Shown here one piece after another: positions 12,859 to 21,881 of a stretch of DNA of 64,000 nucleotides. Source of the DNA: Breviolum minutum Mf 1.05b.01 (lineage: Eukaryota; Sar; Dinophyceae; Suessiales; Symbiodiniaceae); contig DF239413.1 in NCBI GenBank assembly GCA_000507305.1, forward strand, positions 62,001-126,000, read 5' to 3'. Under the pieces are notes generated by a model. It was not told the origin of the DNA. It did not search any database and was given only the letters and a program-made list of their open reading frames with translations. Within the stretch, counting starts at the first letter, position 1; each line of letters starts with the position of its first letter. Both the position numbers and the translations under genes were made by a program.

Positions 12859-13157
12859 TTCTGAGCTATCGCATCACCGGATCTCTAAGTTTTGCTGAGT
12901 TCTGGATTTCAAGCCGCTTCATGGCCATATTTGGCTTTTCATCCTGCCCTTTCATTCCTGATTCTATATAATATTCCTGGTTGTCGTATATCTAAATAAT
13001 ATTCTTTCTTAAAAGAAACTACCGGGTGAAACAAAAAATGTGCAGGTTGATGACTTTCGGACACATGTTGTGATAGGCATCCAAATTCAGAGTGAAAGAA
13101 AAAACATAGAATTCAATTCCCAGAATACAAGTTGTCGAGTGGGGAATCGGTGGTGGT

Positions 13158-13169
13158 GGTGGTGGTGGT

Positions 13170-13253
<84 letters not shown>

Positions 13254-13256
13254 NTA
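13158..13256. repeat. (GGT)n followed by (AGT)n microsatellite
   Basis: A GGTGGTGGT run is followed by about 28 tandem AGT triplets, with a single N at 13254. The N probably marks a contig join inside the repeat, so the true length is uncertain. Confidence 0.95.
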
Positions 13257-14612
13257 GTAGTTGGTAGTTAGTAGTTCGTAGTTCGTAGTTCATAGTTCGT
13301 ACTTAGTACTTAGTACTTAGTACTTGATACGTACTTAGTAGTCAGTAGTAAGTAGTAAGTAGTAAGTAGTTAGTAGTAAGCAGTAGTAAGCAGTAGTAAG
13401 TAGTAGAAAGTAGTAGAAAGTAGTAGTAAGTAGTAGTAAGTAGTAGTAAGTAATAGCAAGCAGTAGTAAGCAGTAGTAAGCAGTAGTAAGCAGTAGTAAG
13501 CAGTAGTAAGCAGTAATAAGTAGTTAGTAGTAAGTAGTTAGTAGTAAGTAGTTAGTAGTAAGCAGTTAGTAGTAAGCAGTAGTAAGCAGTAGTACGCAGT
13601 AGTAAGCAGTGGTAAGCAGTAGCAAGGAGTAGTAAGGAGTAGAAAGGAGTAGTAAGGAGGTAGTAAGCAGGCAGTAAGCAGTAGTAAGCAGTAGTAAGAG
13701 GTAGTAAGCAGTAGTAAGCTGTAGTAAGCAGTAGTAAGGAGTAGTAAGCAGTAGTAAGCAGTAGTAAGGAGTAGTAAGGAGTACTAAGGAATAGTAAGTA
13801 GGTAGTATGTAGTAGTAAGCAGCAGTAAGCAGTAGTAAGCAGTAGTAAGCAGTAGTAAGTAGTAAGGAGTAGTAAGTAGGTGGTATGTAGGTGGTATGTA
13901 GTATGTAGTATGTAGTATGTAGTAGGTAGTATGTAGTTGGTAGTAGGTAGTAAAAGTAGTAGGAGTAGCAGTAGTAAGCAGTAGTAAGCAGTAGTAAGCA
14001 GTAGTAAGCAGTAGTAAGCAGTAGTAAGCAGTAGTGAGCAGTAGTAAGCAGTAACGTAGTAAGGAGTAGTAAGGAGTAGTAAGGAGTAGTAAGGAGTAGT
14101 AAGGAGTAGTAAGGAGTAGTAAGCAGTAGTAAGCAGTAGNAGTAGTAAGGAGTACGTAAGGAGTAGTAAGCAGTAGTAAGCAGTAGTAAGGAGTAGTAAG
14201 GAGTAGTAAGGAGTAGTAAGGAGTAGTAAGCAGTAGTAAGCAGTAGTAAGCAGTAGTAAGCAGTAGTAAGCAGTAGTACGCAGTAGTAAGCAGTAGTAAG
14301 GAGTAGTAAGCAGTAGTAAGGAGTAGTAAGGAGTAGTAAGGAGTAGTAAGGAGTAGTCAGCAGTAGTAAGGAGTAGTAAGGAGTAGTAAGGAGTAGTAAG
14401 CAGTAGCAAGGAGTAGTAAGCAGTAGTAAGCAGTAGTAAGCAGTAGTAAGCAGTAGTAAGGAGTAGTAAGGAGTAGTAAGCAGTAGTAAGCAGTAGTAAG
14501 CAGTAGTAAGGAGTCGTAAGGAGTAGTAAGTAGGTGGTATGTAGTAGGTAGTATGTAGTAGGTAGTAGGTAGTAATAGTAGTATGAGTAGCAGTAGCAGG
14601 AGTAGTAGCAGT
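13257..14612. repeat. Large AGTAGTAAG/C satellite field
   Basis: More than 1.3 kb is made of 9-bp units AGTAGTAAG, AGTAGTAAGC and AGTAGTAAGGAGT, with blocks of GTAGTATGTAGTAGGT near 13800-13950 and 14530-14570. It is clearly a higher-order expansion of the AGT triplet next door. A single N lies at 14140. The minus strand stays open for over 350 codons (Tyr/Leu/Thr-rich) purely because of the repeat. Confidence 0.95.
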
Positions 14613-14876
14613 ACAAAAACCCAGTTATTCAAAACGGACCAATTTATATCATATTTGCAATTTCCGTGCAATGGAGAGGGGGATGTTCTGTCCTGACGGC
14701 ATCCTCCCTTTCCCTGACTTCGAGGCCCCCTTAGCGCCCGAAGTCAGTAAGCCTTCACACAAAATCAAATGCGTCAAACCGATGAAAGGAAAAAAAGGCA
14801 TGCAGTATATAATAGCATGAAGTATTGCCGCAATGCTGCTTCTTATCTGCAGTTAGATAAATAAAAAAGTAATGAA

Positions 14877-15790
14877 TCAGTTCAAATCGAAATGCTGCTC
14901 AATCATCTGTTGGACTGGTTTGCTTGTACTGTTTAGCCTAGCCTTGTGTTCTACCCGGCGCTGATGCTGGCATGACCCTACTGCCATGGCTGAGACGAGT
15001 GAAAGCCTCCGCTCCTCTTTGCACTTGAGACGAGGTAACATGTAGAGTTGAAACTTTGCCAATTTAACAAAAACCTGTAGCGAGAAAGTGCAAAGAGGCA
15101 GGCATTGCAACTGCCACAGGCGGATCTTCATAAATTCGCACTTGGCGATGTCGGCTGAGGTGCTGATATAACTTGGATTGCCCCTTGCAGTTGAAACAGG
15201 ATACACAGGGAAAATGACGGACTGAAACTGTTTCGTGACGAAAGGCTCAAGGTTCAATCCATTCTCAAAAAATGTACACGTTTTGCAGTCAGCGCTCTTA
15301 TTTGCATAAAAGTCCTGCGACTGCACCGCCTCCCGGTGTTGCGCAATCATCCACGGCCTTGCGGCCATGCTGGCCGTTCTGCTCGCTCTCGATGATTTGA
15401 GCGTGGGGTCAGTTGCCGAGCTGTCCTGTCCTTTGACTAGCCAATCATAACTTTTTGAATCTTTTTGATACTTTTTGGCTTTCACTCTCCCAGCAGCTAG
15501 CGCATGCAATTTCAAACAATCCCTTCGTTGGAAGATGTGGGAAGAAATCAATTTGTTTCAGTTGGCTCTTCAGGGAAGAGCGGCACAAACTGACAGCAAG
15601 TCTTCTGACTCCCTGATGGCACTCGCTTCTTTGGCACATTGGCCTCAATACCAGCATTTTCAACTATCACCCCTTGGGCAGCTGGTGCAACTGCGAAAAT
15701 TTTGATCCCTTTGCTGCAGAAAGTATACTTTGCTACCTCCGGACACTGACGCTTCATAGTTTGTATCCGCATTGGTGGCCAACGTGATTC
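14877..15790 (-). CDS. Exon-like segments of an unassigned gene (minus strand)
   Basis: One open minus-strand block (15551-14877) contains KSYDWLVKGQDSSATDPTLK, SSRASRTASMAARPWMIAQH, NKSADCKTCTFFENGLNLEP, YPVSTARGNPSYISTSADIA and a basic Cys-containing tail with RLKCKEERRLSLVSAMAVGS. A second block (15790-15560) contains YTFCSKGIKIFAVAPAAQGV and ENAGIEANVPKKRVPSGSQK, and a third frame near 15580-15480 reads FPHLPTKGLFEIACASCWES. The frames differ, so at least two introns or frameshifts are implied. I do not recognise a family. It could be the 3' part of the ankyrin gene upstream. Confidence 0.35.
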
Positions 15791-15902
15791 TTTATTGTAT
15801 GTGTACAATATTTAGACGCATGAATACAATACGCATACTCATATACTGTATATCACATATATTACATGATTTCTATTGATTTCTGATGTTCATGACGTCA
15901 AC

Positions 15903-16440
15903 CTATTGCCTTCGCATTGAGAAGACAGCGCCAGCCGCGACGGAAGTGCAGGGGTTGATCTTGGGACAGCACAGCCAAGCTATGGATTTCCAAACAAAAA
16001 TGAAGGAAGGCTGGGCAAGCATCAGATTCACATGGCCTTTGACCAACGTTTCAGACTCCAAACTTGGTACTATGCTGATGATCACCTCCGCGTGCGCAGT
16101 CCTGCGTACTGCGTTGGTGTCAGGCATTGTCACGATCTGATCCTGACATAGAACCTGAATGCTCCACGCAATTGTCTTTGGATCAAAGCGACTATCTTCA
16201 TCATAATTCCATAATTCAAGAAATGGCAGGAGACTTCATCCAAAGTGCGTTGGAACTAGGTTCATTCGGGACCAATGCACAGTTCTGCGCTAGGCTTCCT
16301 CCACACTGAAGGTTGTAAAGGAGTTTGGCTGCAGCAATGGTCTGGTGAAAAATTAGCAACAATCTTGACAAATCCATGCTTTACCATCTCATACAGCCAC
16401 GTGCCGATTCGGTGTTGCAACACTAGCTTGCAAGACCATA
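15903..16440 (-). CDS. Exon-like segments upstream of the 14.9-15.8 kb block
   Basis: The minus strand reads ASNAKWQIASSLLWSCKLVL and IGTWLYEMVKHGFVKIVANF (about 16470-16350), then NAVRRTAHAEVIISIVPSLE and SETLVKGHVNLMLAQPSF (about 16135-16000). They lie between the ankyrin exons and the 15 kb block on the same strand and may belong to one long gene. No domain was recognised beyond possible ankyrin-like helices. Confidence 0.3.
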
Positions 16441-16532
16441 GAAGGGAACTTGCGATCTGCCACTTTGCATTGGATGCAATGATGCGAGGGTATTTCCTCC
16501 AAAACAGAAAGGGGTTTTGCACCACGGCCGAC

Positions 16533-16653
16533 GGCCCAGGCATGCCGTCCTGACGCCCGGACCTTGGCGCCCTGTGGTGCGTCCCCTTGGGTCGGGCCCT
16601 AGGGACGACCACAGGGCGCCAAGGTCCGGGCGCCAGGACGGCATGCCTGGGCC
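16533..16653. repeat. GC-rich near-perfect inverted repeat (hairpin)
   Basis: The left arm 16533-16584 and right arm 16602-16653 are reverse complements over about 52 bp, with one mismatch and one single-base indel. The loop of about 17 bases includes TTGGGTCGGGCCCTA. The arms begin GGCCCAGGCATGCCGTCCTG and contain CGCCCGGACCTTGGCGCCC. The GC content is far above the surrounding sequence. It could be a palindromic MITE-like insertion or a structural RNA hairpin. No coding role is likely. Confidence 0.9.
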
Positions 16654-16869
16654 TTGGGCCGCTCCTCCTGCCCCCTTTCCTGGCGCAAGAGGGTCCTTGC
16701 AAATTCCCACAAATCCTCGTGCGCACCAGCCTCAAGTTTTCCAAATGAGAAGATTGGATTCGTTTGGATTCCCCTGACCCATAGGATCAATGTATGGTAG
16801 ATTTATCTATACATTTAGTTGATTATTATGGTAAATGTAGGTAAATCTAGCAAGTCTACCATGCATTGA

Positions 16870-18217
16870 TCCTTTGGGTTAAGGAAACGACATGATTCAA
16901 CTATGATTGTGTCATCTAGGCCATCCACTGCCACCAGCTTCTCCACAATCTGCGAAGCAAGATGATGCAATTCACACACACACACAAGAAATGTCACACA
17001 CACACACAAAAGTAACAAGTCGGGATCCGTTGAACTAATACATCTTATATACCTCAACCTTTAACTTCCACAGCGACTCTTCACAGACCTCATTGTGGTT
17101 CAAGTCTTTGGCATAGTACAGTGCGCTCTTGCCCTGGCCAGGTTGTGGATTCATGTCTGCTTTAACCAAACTTCAAATGGATGCAGGTGGATTTGGTTCA
17201 AAATCTTGATTTCTCCATCAATCACTACATGTCATGCACCAACCAATCACTTGTCATGACTACCAACTGTACCGACGTCATCGCCTGGTTGTCTTGCGCA
17301 TTCACTGAGACCTGGCTAAACCATCGCTGGGCAAACGAAGCAATCAGAGTCAGGAAATCACACTTTGGATCAATTTGGCCTCATCTGTGCTCAGTAAAAA
17401 CTCCACCTTAGCTCGAAATCATAATCTGCCGTACACTGAAGTGCGGCATCATCGTGGTACACAACTGTGCTGGGTATCAAGGCCATGGGCACTGATCCAT
17501 TTCGTGCAGCGTGGATCAAAGGAGTGCGTCCGTCATCATCACAACAATCAAACGGACTCTCAAGTTTCCTGGCGAATGTTACGCTGACAAGAAACGCCTC
17601 CCTTATAGCAACCGATTTGTGAGAGAATTGGAACTTTTGGAGATCCAACTAGTCATGCCTTGGAGATGATGTAGGGGATTCGCCTCGCACATTCAGCTGT
17701 TTCACGGCCCACAAAAAATGCAGGTTTTTCGTGGGTAGGTCACGTTTTTTCGTAGCTTTTTCTGTGAAATTTCAGCAGCCATGAATGTTTACACAGTTTT
17801 TCCCACACCTTCGCGAATTGCCTGCCACGTTTGAAACGAAGCTTTCTCAAATTCATCAAAGTGGAATCAAATTGGAGCCTCAATGTTTTTGGTGAAAATT
17901 AAAGTGTGCCTCTGCAAATTCCTTGAACTGCACGAAATCTCCTGACCTCCACAGCAATTGTTTAGAGTCATCTAGAAAACAAGTTTCATGTAAACATACG
18001 TGCGTATATCCACGCCTTGCTAGTGCCAGCAAACCCATGGCCTTGTACCAAACAATCTTTTCAGAAAACCATCTGTTCATGTCAAACACACAATAAAAAC
18101 AAAATGTTGTGGTTTTGACCTCCAAACAGGCCGTGGTCACCTGACCAAGTCGAATCGATCTTTCCAACGCTTCGCGCATGTCTCCAAGATTGGCCTCAGG
18201 GGGAGGTGTTTTTATCT
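16870..18217 (-). CDS. Ankyrin-repeat protein gene, multi-exon, partial
   Basis: Minus-strand exons in order: 18217-18120 (acceptor CAG at its start; EANLGDMREALERSIRLGQV), about 18050-18000 (YKAMGLLALARRG), about 17975-17890 (DDSKQLLWRSGDFVQFKEFA), 17640-17420 (DDDGRTPLIHAARNGSVPMA, then VVYHDDAALQCTADYDFEL), about 17380-17240 (VSVNAQDNQAMTSVQLVV), about 17165-17070 (ADMNPQPGQGKSALYYAKDL) and about 16985-16890 (LASQIVEKLVAVDGLDDTII). The DGRTPLIHAARNG and NAQDNQAMTSVQL motifs are ankyrin repeats, which mediate protein binding. The 5' end lies above 18217, where the copia element begins, so the gene may be interrupted. Exon limits are approximate. Confidence 0.55.
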
Positions 18218-18321
18218 GATGGCTCTACAATATAGGGCGGAGTCTACTATCTACCTGTGTCTGATGTATCTAGGCTTGAGCCAGTATTGGTTATGTGACC
18301 GCTCAGCAGAATCAGTAAAAC

Positions 18322-19914
18322 GTGCTAGTTATCCTACCAATAGGTAGAACGCTAGCACCACTCTTCGGTGGTAGCGGCGCTGTTTGCACGGATCTTGACG
18401 AAGATGAGCCCAATGATGATTATGAGTCATATGCGATGAGACAAAGGATGCAGCCCCACGCAGGGCAGTTGATGATGACAACACAGGCGACGACGAAAGT
18501 CCCACCTGGATTTGACGGTAAGACGTCATGGTTTGCATTTGAAGATGCGACTGGTGTGACATAACAGAATTGGAATTTGAGAAGTGGGGACCCGCACTCA
18601 GAAATCGCCTTGAAGGCGAGTCCTATGTTTTCAAGAGATTTCTTGACAGAGAGGAACTGAGACAACCGAACGGAAGAGGAGTAGAGTACTTCAAGAGAAC
18701 ACTGAGACCACATTTTGTGAAAGGAGCTTAGACAGTTTTCCTCTACAGGTTCATGAGATTCATGAAGAACAATCGTGGAAATGGAGACTTGATGAAATGG
18801 ATGACTAGATTTCAGATTGATGGAAGAAGACTTGAAGAATCATGATATGGTCCAGAATTAGATCTAACCTCACCTGCTATTTTGGCAGAAGTTGCAGCAA
18901 GAAGAGCTGCGCATCGAAATGCACAAGCTGCTCTTGCAGCAGCAAATGATGCACATGTACATCAACCATGGACGGATGACATGCACCAAGCTGTTTATGA
19001 CGAAGCTATGAGGAGTCAAAGACAAGCACATCGTGATCTTTTCCCACTCTCTCCAAATCTGATTGCTCTGATCTTTATCTCTACGGCAGATCTTTCTCAA
19101 GATCAACGACAAAGTTTGACAAGTATCATGACACAAAAAAACAGAACAATGGAAGAATACCGAGTGAATGAACCGAGAGAAACATTCATTGAAATGCTTT
19201 GCACTGTGAAGACAGCAGTTGACAATCCTATGATGAATCCATCAGGATCTGGTGGAGGAAGAGCATTCTTAGCGCTGGAAGAAGGAGACCTAGATGGCAG
19301 CTTTGGCTATTGGGCCGAAGACAAAGAAGATGGAGCTGAAGGATTCCTGGATGCCTTAGAAGATGTATTTTGGATCTGGGATGACAATGACTATTCATGG
19401 TATCAAAGAAAATTTCAAGGAAGAAGAACGAGAAAAGGAAAAGGAAAAGGAAGAAAAGGTAAAGGAAAAGGAAAAGGAAGAAAAGGTAAAGGAAAAGGAA
19501 AAGGAGGACGAAGATTTTTCAGACCAAGAAACAAAGGAAAAGGAAAGAGAAAAGGAAAAAGTCATCTTGCTGAAGATGAGAGCTATTGGACAAATGATGA
19601 ATGGCAAGGATATGAAAATGAAAATTGGAATGAAGGCTTTTTGGCCTACGAACGAAGATGAGACAGCATGGCAATCCCAAGGCTGGGAAGAATGGCAGGA
19701 ATATGATGAATATGGATACTTCCAAGGAAAAGGAAAGAAAGGAAAGAAAGGAAAAGGAAAAGGAAAGAAAGGTCATGGACCTCAAGATCAAGGAAAAGGA
19801 CAAGGTGATGGGAAAGGTAAAGCAACCTATGTGAACCCATCATATTCTTCTCAACCTGCAGGGCAGCCAGCAGCTGTATACCTTCGTCAGCGAGCACCTC
19901 TGGTTTCTTTGTGA
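18322..19914 (+). pseudogene. gag: copia gag-like region (frameshifted)
   Basis: Gag would form the particle that packages element RNA. Conserved words start at about 18497 and run in shifting frames with stops near 18562, 18730 and 18846. An open block at 18882-19661 then holds an Ala-rich helix, SQDQRQSLTSIMTQKNRTME, an acidic stretch and a long run of (R)KGKGKG units. A frameshift near 19620 moves the signal to the next frame, with more KGKGKKGK units and a QPAGQPA segment ending at 19914. The Lys/Gly tract likely binds nucleic acid in place of a zinc knuckle. Confidence 0.75.
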
Positions 19915-19959
19915 CACATTCCCCTGTGTACTTGACATCAGCCAAGATGACAGAGAATG

Positions 19960-20400
19960 GAGAGCAGAGTATGGAACCTGATTTTTCAGGTTGTGCATTC
20001 CTGGAAGGGGGCAGGCGGCAATCCTAGATGTTGGATGTACAAGAGCTATGGGCTCAAGGAATGCAGTCAATGCTTTTCGTGACTATGTTGACAAGCATGA
20101 CTGTGGACTGCGGTACAAGATTGAAGAAACAAGCCCAAGATTTTTCTCTGCGAATTCACAACAAACCTAGCGCACAGAGAAACGGGCGATTCACACGTAT
20201 GACAAGGCGTGGAATGTGCATACCACGGAGTTTGACATTGTGGAAGAAGGAAATGTACCATTGTTGATGTCACTTCCACAGATGAGAAACCTTGGTTTTC
20301 AATTTGAGCTTTCACCCCAAAAGTCATTCCTGAATTGTACAAGACTAGGAATTTGGAAGCATCAACCCTGGATGTCAAAGAGCACTTCATTTAGTCATGG
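19960..20400 (+). pseudogene. copia aspartic protease-like region
   Basis: The frame around 20010-20070 reads AILDVGCTRAMGSRNAV, which resembles the retropepsin active-site stretch (D-T/S-G) with Val in place of Thr/Ser. Downstream, VPLLMSLPQMRNLGFQFELS (about 20245-20310) matches the C-terminal half of copia-type proteases of this group. Stops occur inside the region, so it is not expected to be active. Confidence 0.55.
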
Positions 20401-21348
20401 ACTTCCAAGACATTGCTTGGTACATGAGCGCAGTGTATTTCAAAACTCCTGAGGTGACGAGTCTCTTTTCACAGCACGAACACTTTGAATACAGTCAGTT
20501 GTCTGTTGAGACTTTTGCCTATGCAAATGATGACGACTGGGAGATTGACTACCACAGGAAAGAATTGATCCGTCATCACGAGACACTTCGTAGTCAACTT
20601 TTCAAAATCTCTGGTTCCAAGTTCCCAATTTCTTTTGATGATCTTGAATCGACTCGAACAACCTTCATTGAGATGAAGAATGGAACCAAGAATGTGGGAG
20701 AAGATGACTGGAGAGCAGTCTCTGGTCCAGAGAAACGTTTTGACAAACAATGGCGTGGAAGAACGGTCTTCAAGATCAAGGCAGGAGATGCACTTCCTGC
20801 TGAAGAGTTGCCTCACGCCAAGTCTTCCAGTAAGCCCACAAGAATCTCTGATCCAAGTGACGAGGTTAAGCCTGAATACTTTTCACCGGAAAACACATGA
20901 GGAAAATCTAAGCTAAGCTCAGCACCAGCTGAGGAAGGCAAGTCCGGATCGAGTTCGAGTGGTCTGAAAAGAAGACTTGGTCGTACGACAACTTCACCTC
21001 CCGTAGAACATGACGATTTTGGTAAAGAGCTCGTAGGTGAACTAGAAAAGGAACTTGACATGGAACTTGACAGATCAGACGAGATTCGAAACCGTCACCC
21101 AAAGGGTGATGATGTAGATTATTCACCTTCGTCTGATGATGAACGACGGTAGAAAGGTAAGGAACCAGGTAATGAATCTCTTGAGCCTAGGCGGATTTCT
21201 GTTCCATTACCTGGAAGTGAAGTTCATTACCTGGAGGTGAAGCTCAGGCTTTGACACCTCCATACCGAAAGCTGATCAAGAGGTTGGATGACAAGGTGGA
21301 AATCACATGTCACCAACTCAATCTCGACGACGCACATCTATGTTGAAC
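20397..21348 (+). pseudogene. copia polyprotein linker between protease and integrase
   Basis: An open block at 20397-20900 (with EDDWRAVSGPEKRFDKQWRG and ESTRTTFIEMKNGTKNVGED) is followed after a stop by acidic Ser-rich sequence (KELVGELEKELDMELDRSDE) to 21150, then by LTPPYRKLIKRLDDKVE in another frame. It is polyprotein sequence between the protease and integrase domains, broken by stops at about 20900 and 21150. Confidence 0.5.
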
Positions 21349-21356
21349 CTTCCTGA
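21349..21356. other. Target-site duplication, left copy
   Basis: The 8 bases CTTCCTGA directly precede the left terminal inverted repeat and are repeated exactly at 34888-34895 directly after the right one. Eight-base duplications are typical of hAT-type transposons. Confidence 0.85.
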
Positions 21357-21402
21357 TAAGGTGTATAACGCCGCCTGGGGGGGGTGTGAACACTTTTAAG
21401 GG
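21357..21402 (+). repeat. Left terminal inverted repeat of giant DNA transposon
   Basis: It begins TAAGGTGTATA, then CCGCCTGGG, a G-run, GTGAAC and TTTTAAGG. The first 23 bases match the reverse complement of the right end at 21 positions. The G-run differs in length between ends, and the GTGAAC and TTTTAAG blocks are shared further in. The TAAGG end fits the YARNG pattern known for hAT termini. Confidence 0.85.
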
Positions 21403-21881
21403 TTGCGCGCACCAACACCCCACTTGCCATTTTTTCAAGATTTTGATGATGCGTTTCATAGTGGATGTTTGAAAACTTTGAGAAAATTTGCGCAGCGTTG
21501 CTTGCTGGATCGATCTCATGGGAACTTCAGTTTTTGATATTTTAGGCAAGGTGGCACATGAAAATCTTTGAAACATGGAACAGCACACTGTGTTTGTTTA
21601 TGGGAAGGTCACTGCACATGTTTGTTTGAACATGTTGACATATGGTTTTAGTTTGATGAAATTGTTGATGCTTTCATTTGGCCATTTTGGCACTGCTCAA
21701 GGACAGCTTGTCAGTCAACAATGTATTGCTTTTTGAACCAGCAGTGTGGAGTCAACGTATGAAATTGGAAGTTATATTTTGTCCATTTCAGATATGCTCT
21801 TTGTTTTCATGGATTTGTTTGTTTGCTATTTTCCGAGCATTTGCACTCATCTCTTTAGTTGCTTGCACCAGTACGGAATTC
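21403..21881. other. 5' non-coding region of the transposon
   Basis: This lies between the left terminus and the preferred start of the first ORF. The frame is open from an ATG at 21678, but its first 68 codons are hydrophobic and T-rich. The stretch TCTCTTTAGTTGCTTGCACC followed by AG before 21872 looks like a branch/acceptor region, so an intron may end there. Promoter signals are not identifiable. Confidence 0.4.

Larger units (their letters stand above)
18320..21356 (+). mobile_element. Degenerate Ty1/copia-type retrotransposon, left part (gag, protease, start of integrase)
   Basis: The gag region holds PPGFDGKTSWFAFEDA, then (after stops and frame changes) RNRLEGESYVFKRFLDREEL, YFKRTLRPHFVKGA and FMRFMKNNRGNGDLMKWMTR. 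I recognise these as the gag of dinoflagellate copia elements. A Lys/Gly tract, a protease-like segment and a linker follow. The last in-frame words before 21356 are MSPTQSRRRTSMLNLP, the N-terminal side of the integrase zinc region. That frame resumes at 34896, after the inserted element. Many stops and frameshifts make it non-functional. No LTR was located. Confidence 0.85.

Noticed and set aside
13552-14616. 354-residue minus-strand open frame rich in Tyr, Leu and Thr
   Set aside because: It lies entirely in the AGTAGTAAG satellite and its protein repeats mirror the DNA unit. The absence of stops is a property of the repeat.
18230-18400. Possible LTR and primer-binding site before gag
   Set aside because: No matching repeat was found at the right end and no tRNA-complementary stretch could be fixed.
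21396-21420. Possible copia polypurine tract and LTR start at the G-run near 21376
   Set aside because: The G-run is part of the inverted terminus and is mirrored at 34853-34864. It lies in the middle of the integrase frame, not at the element end.
21678-21881. Upstream ATG extending the giant ORF by 68 codons with two hydrophobic helices
   Set aside because: T-rich, intron-like sequence with an acceptor-like CTTGCACCAG. The codon character changes at MEPAPLAPP. Kept only as an alternative start.
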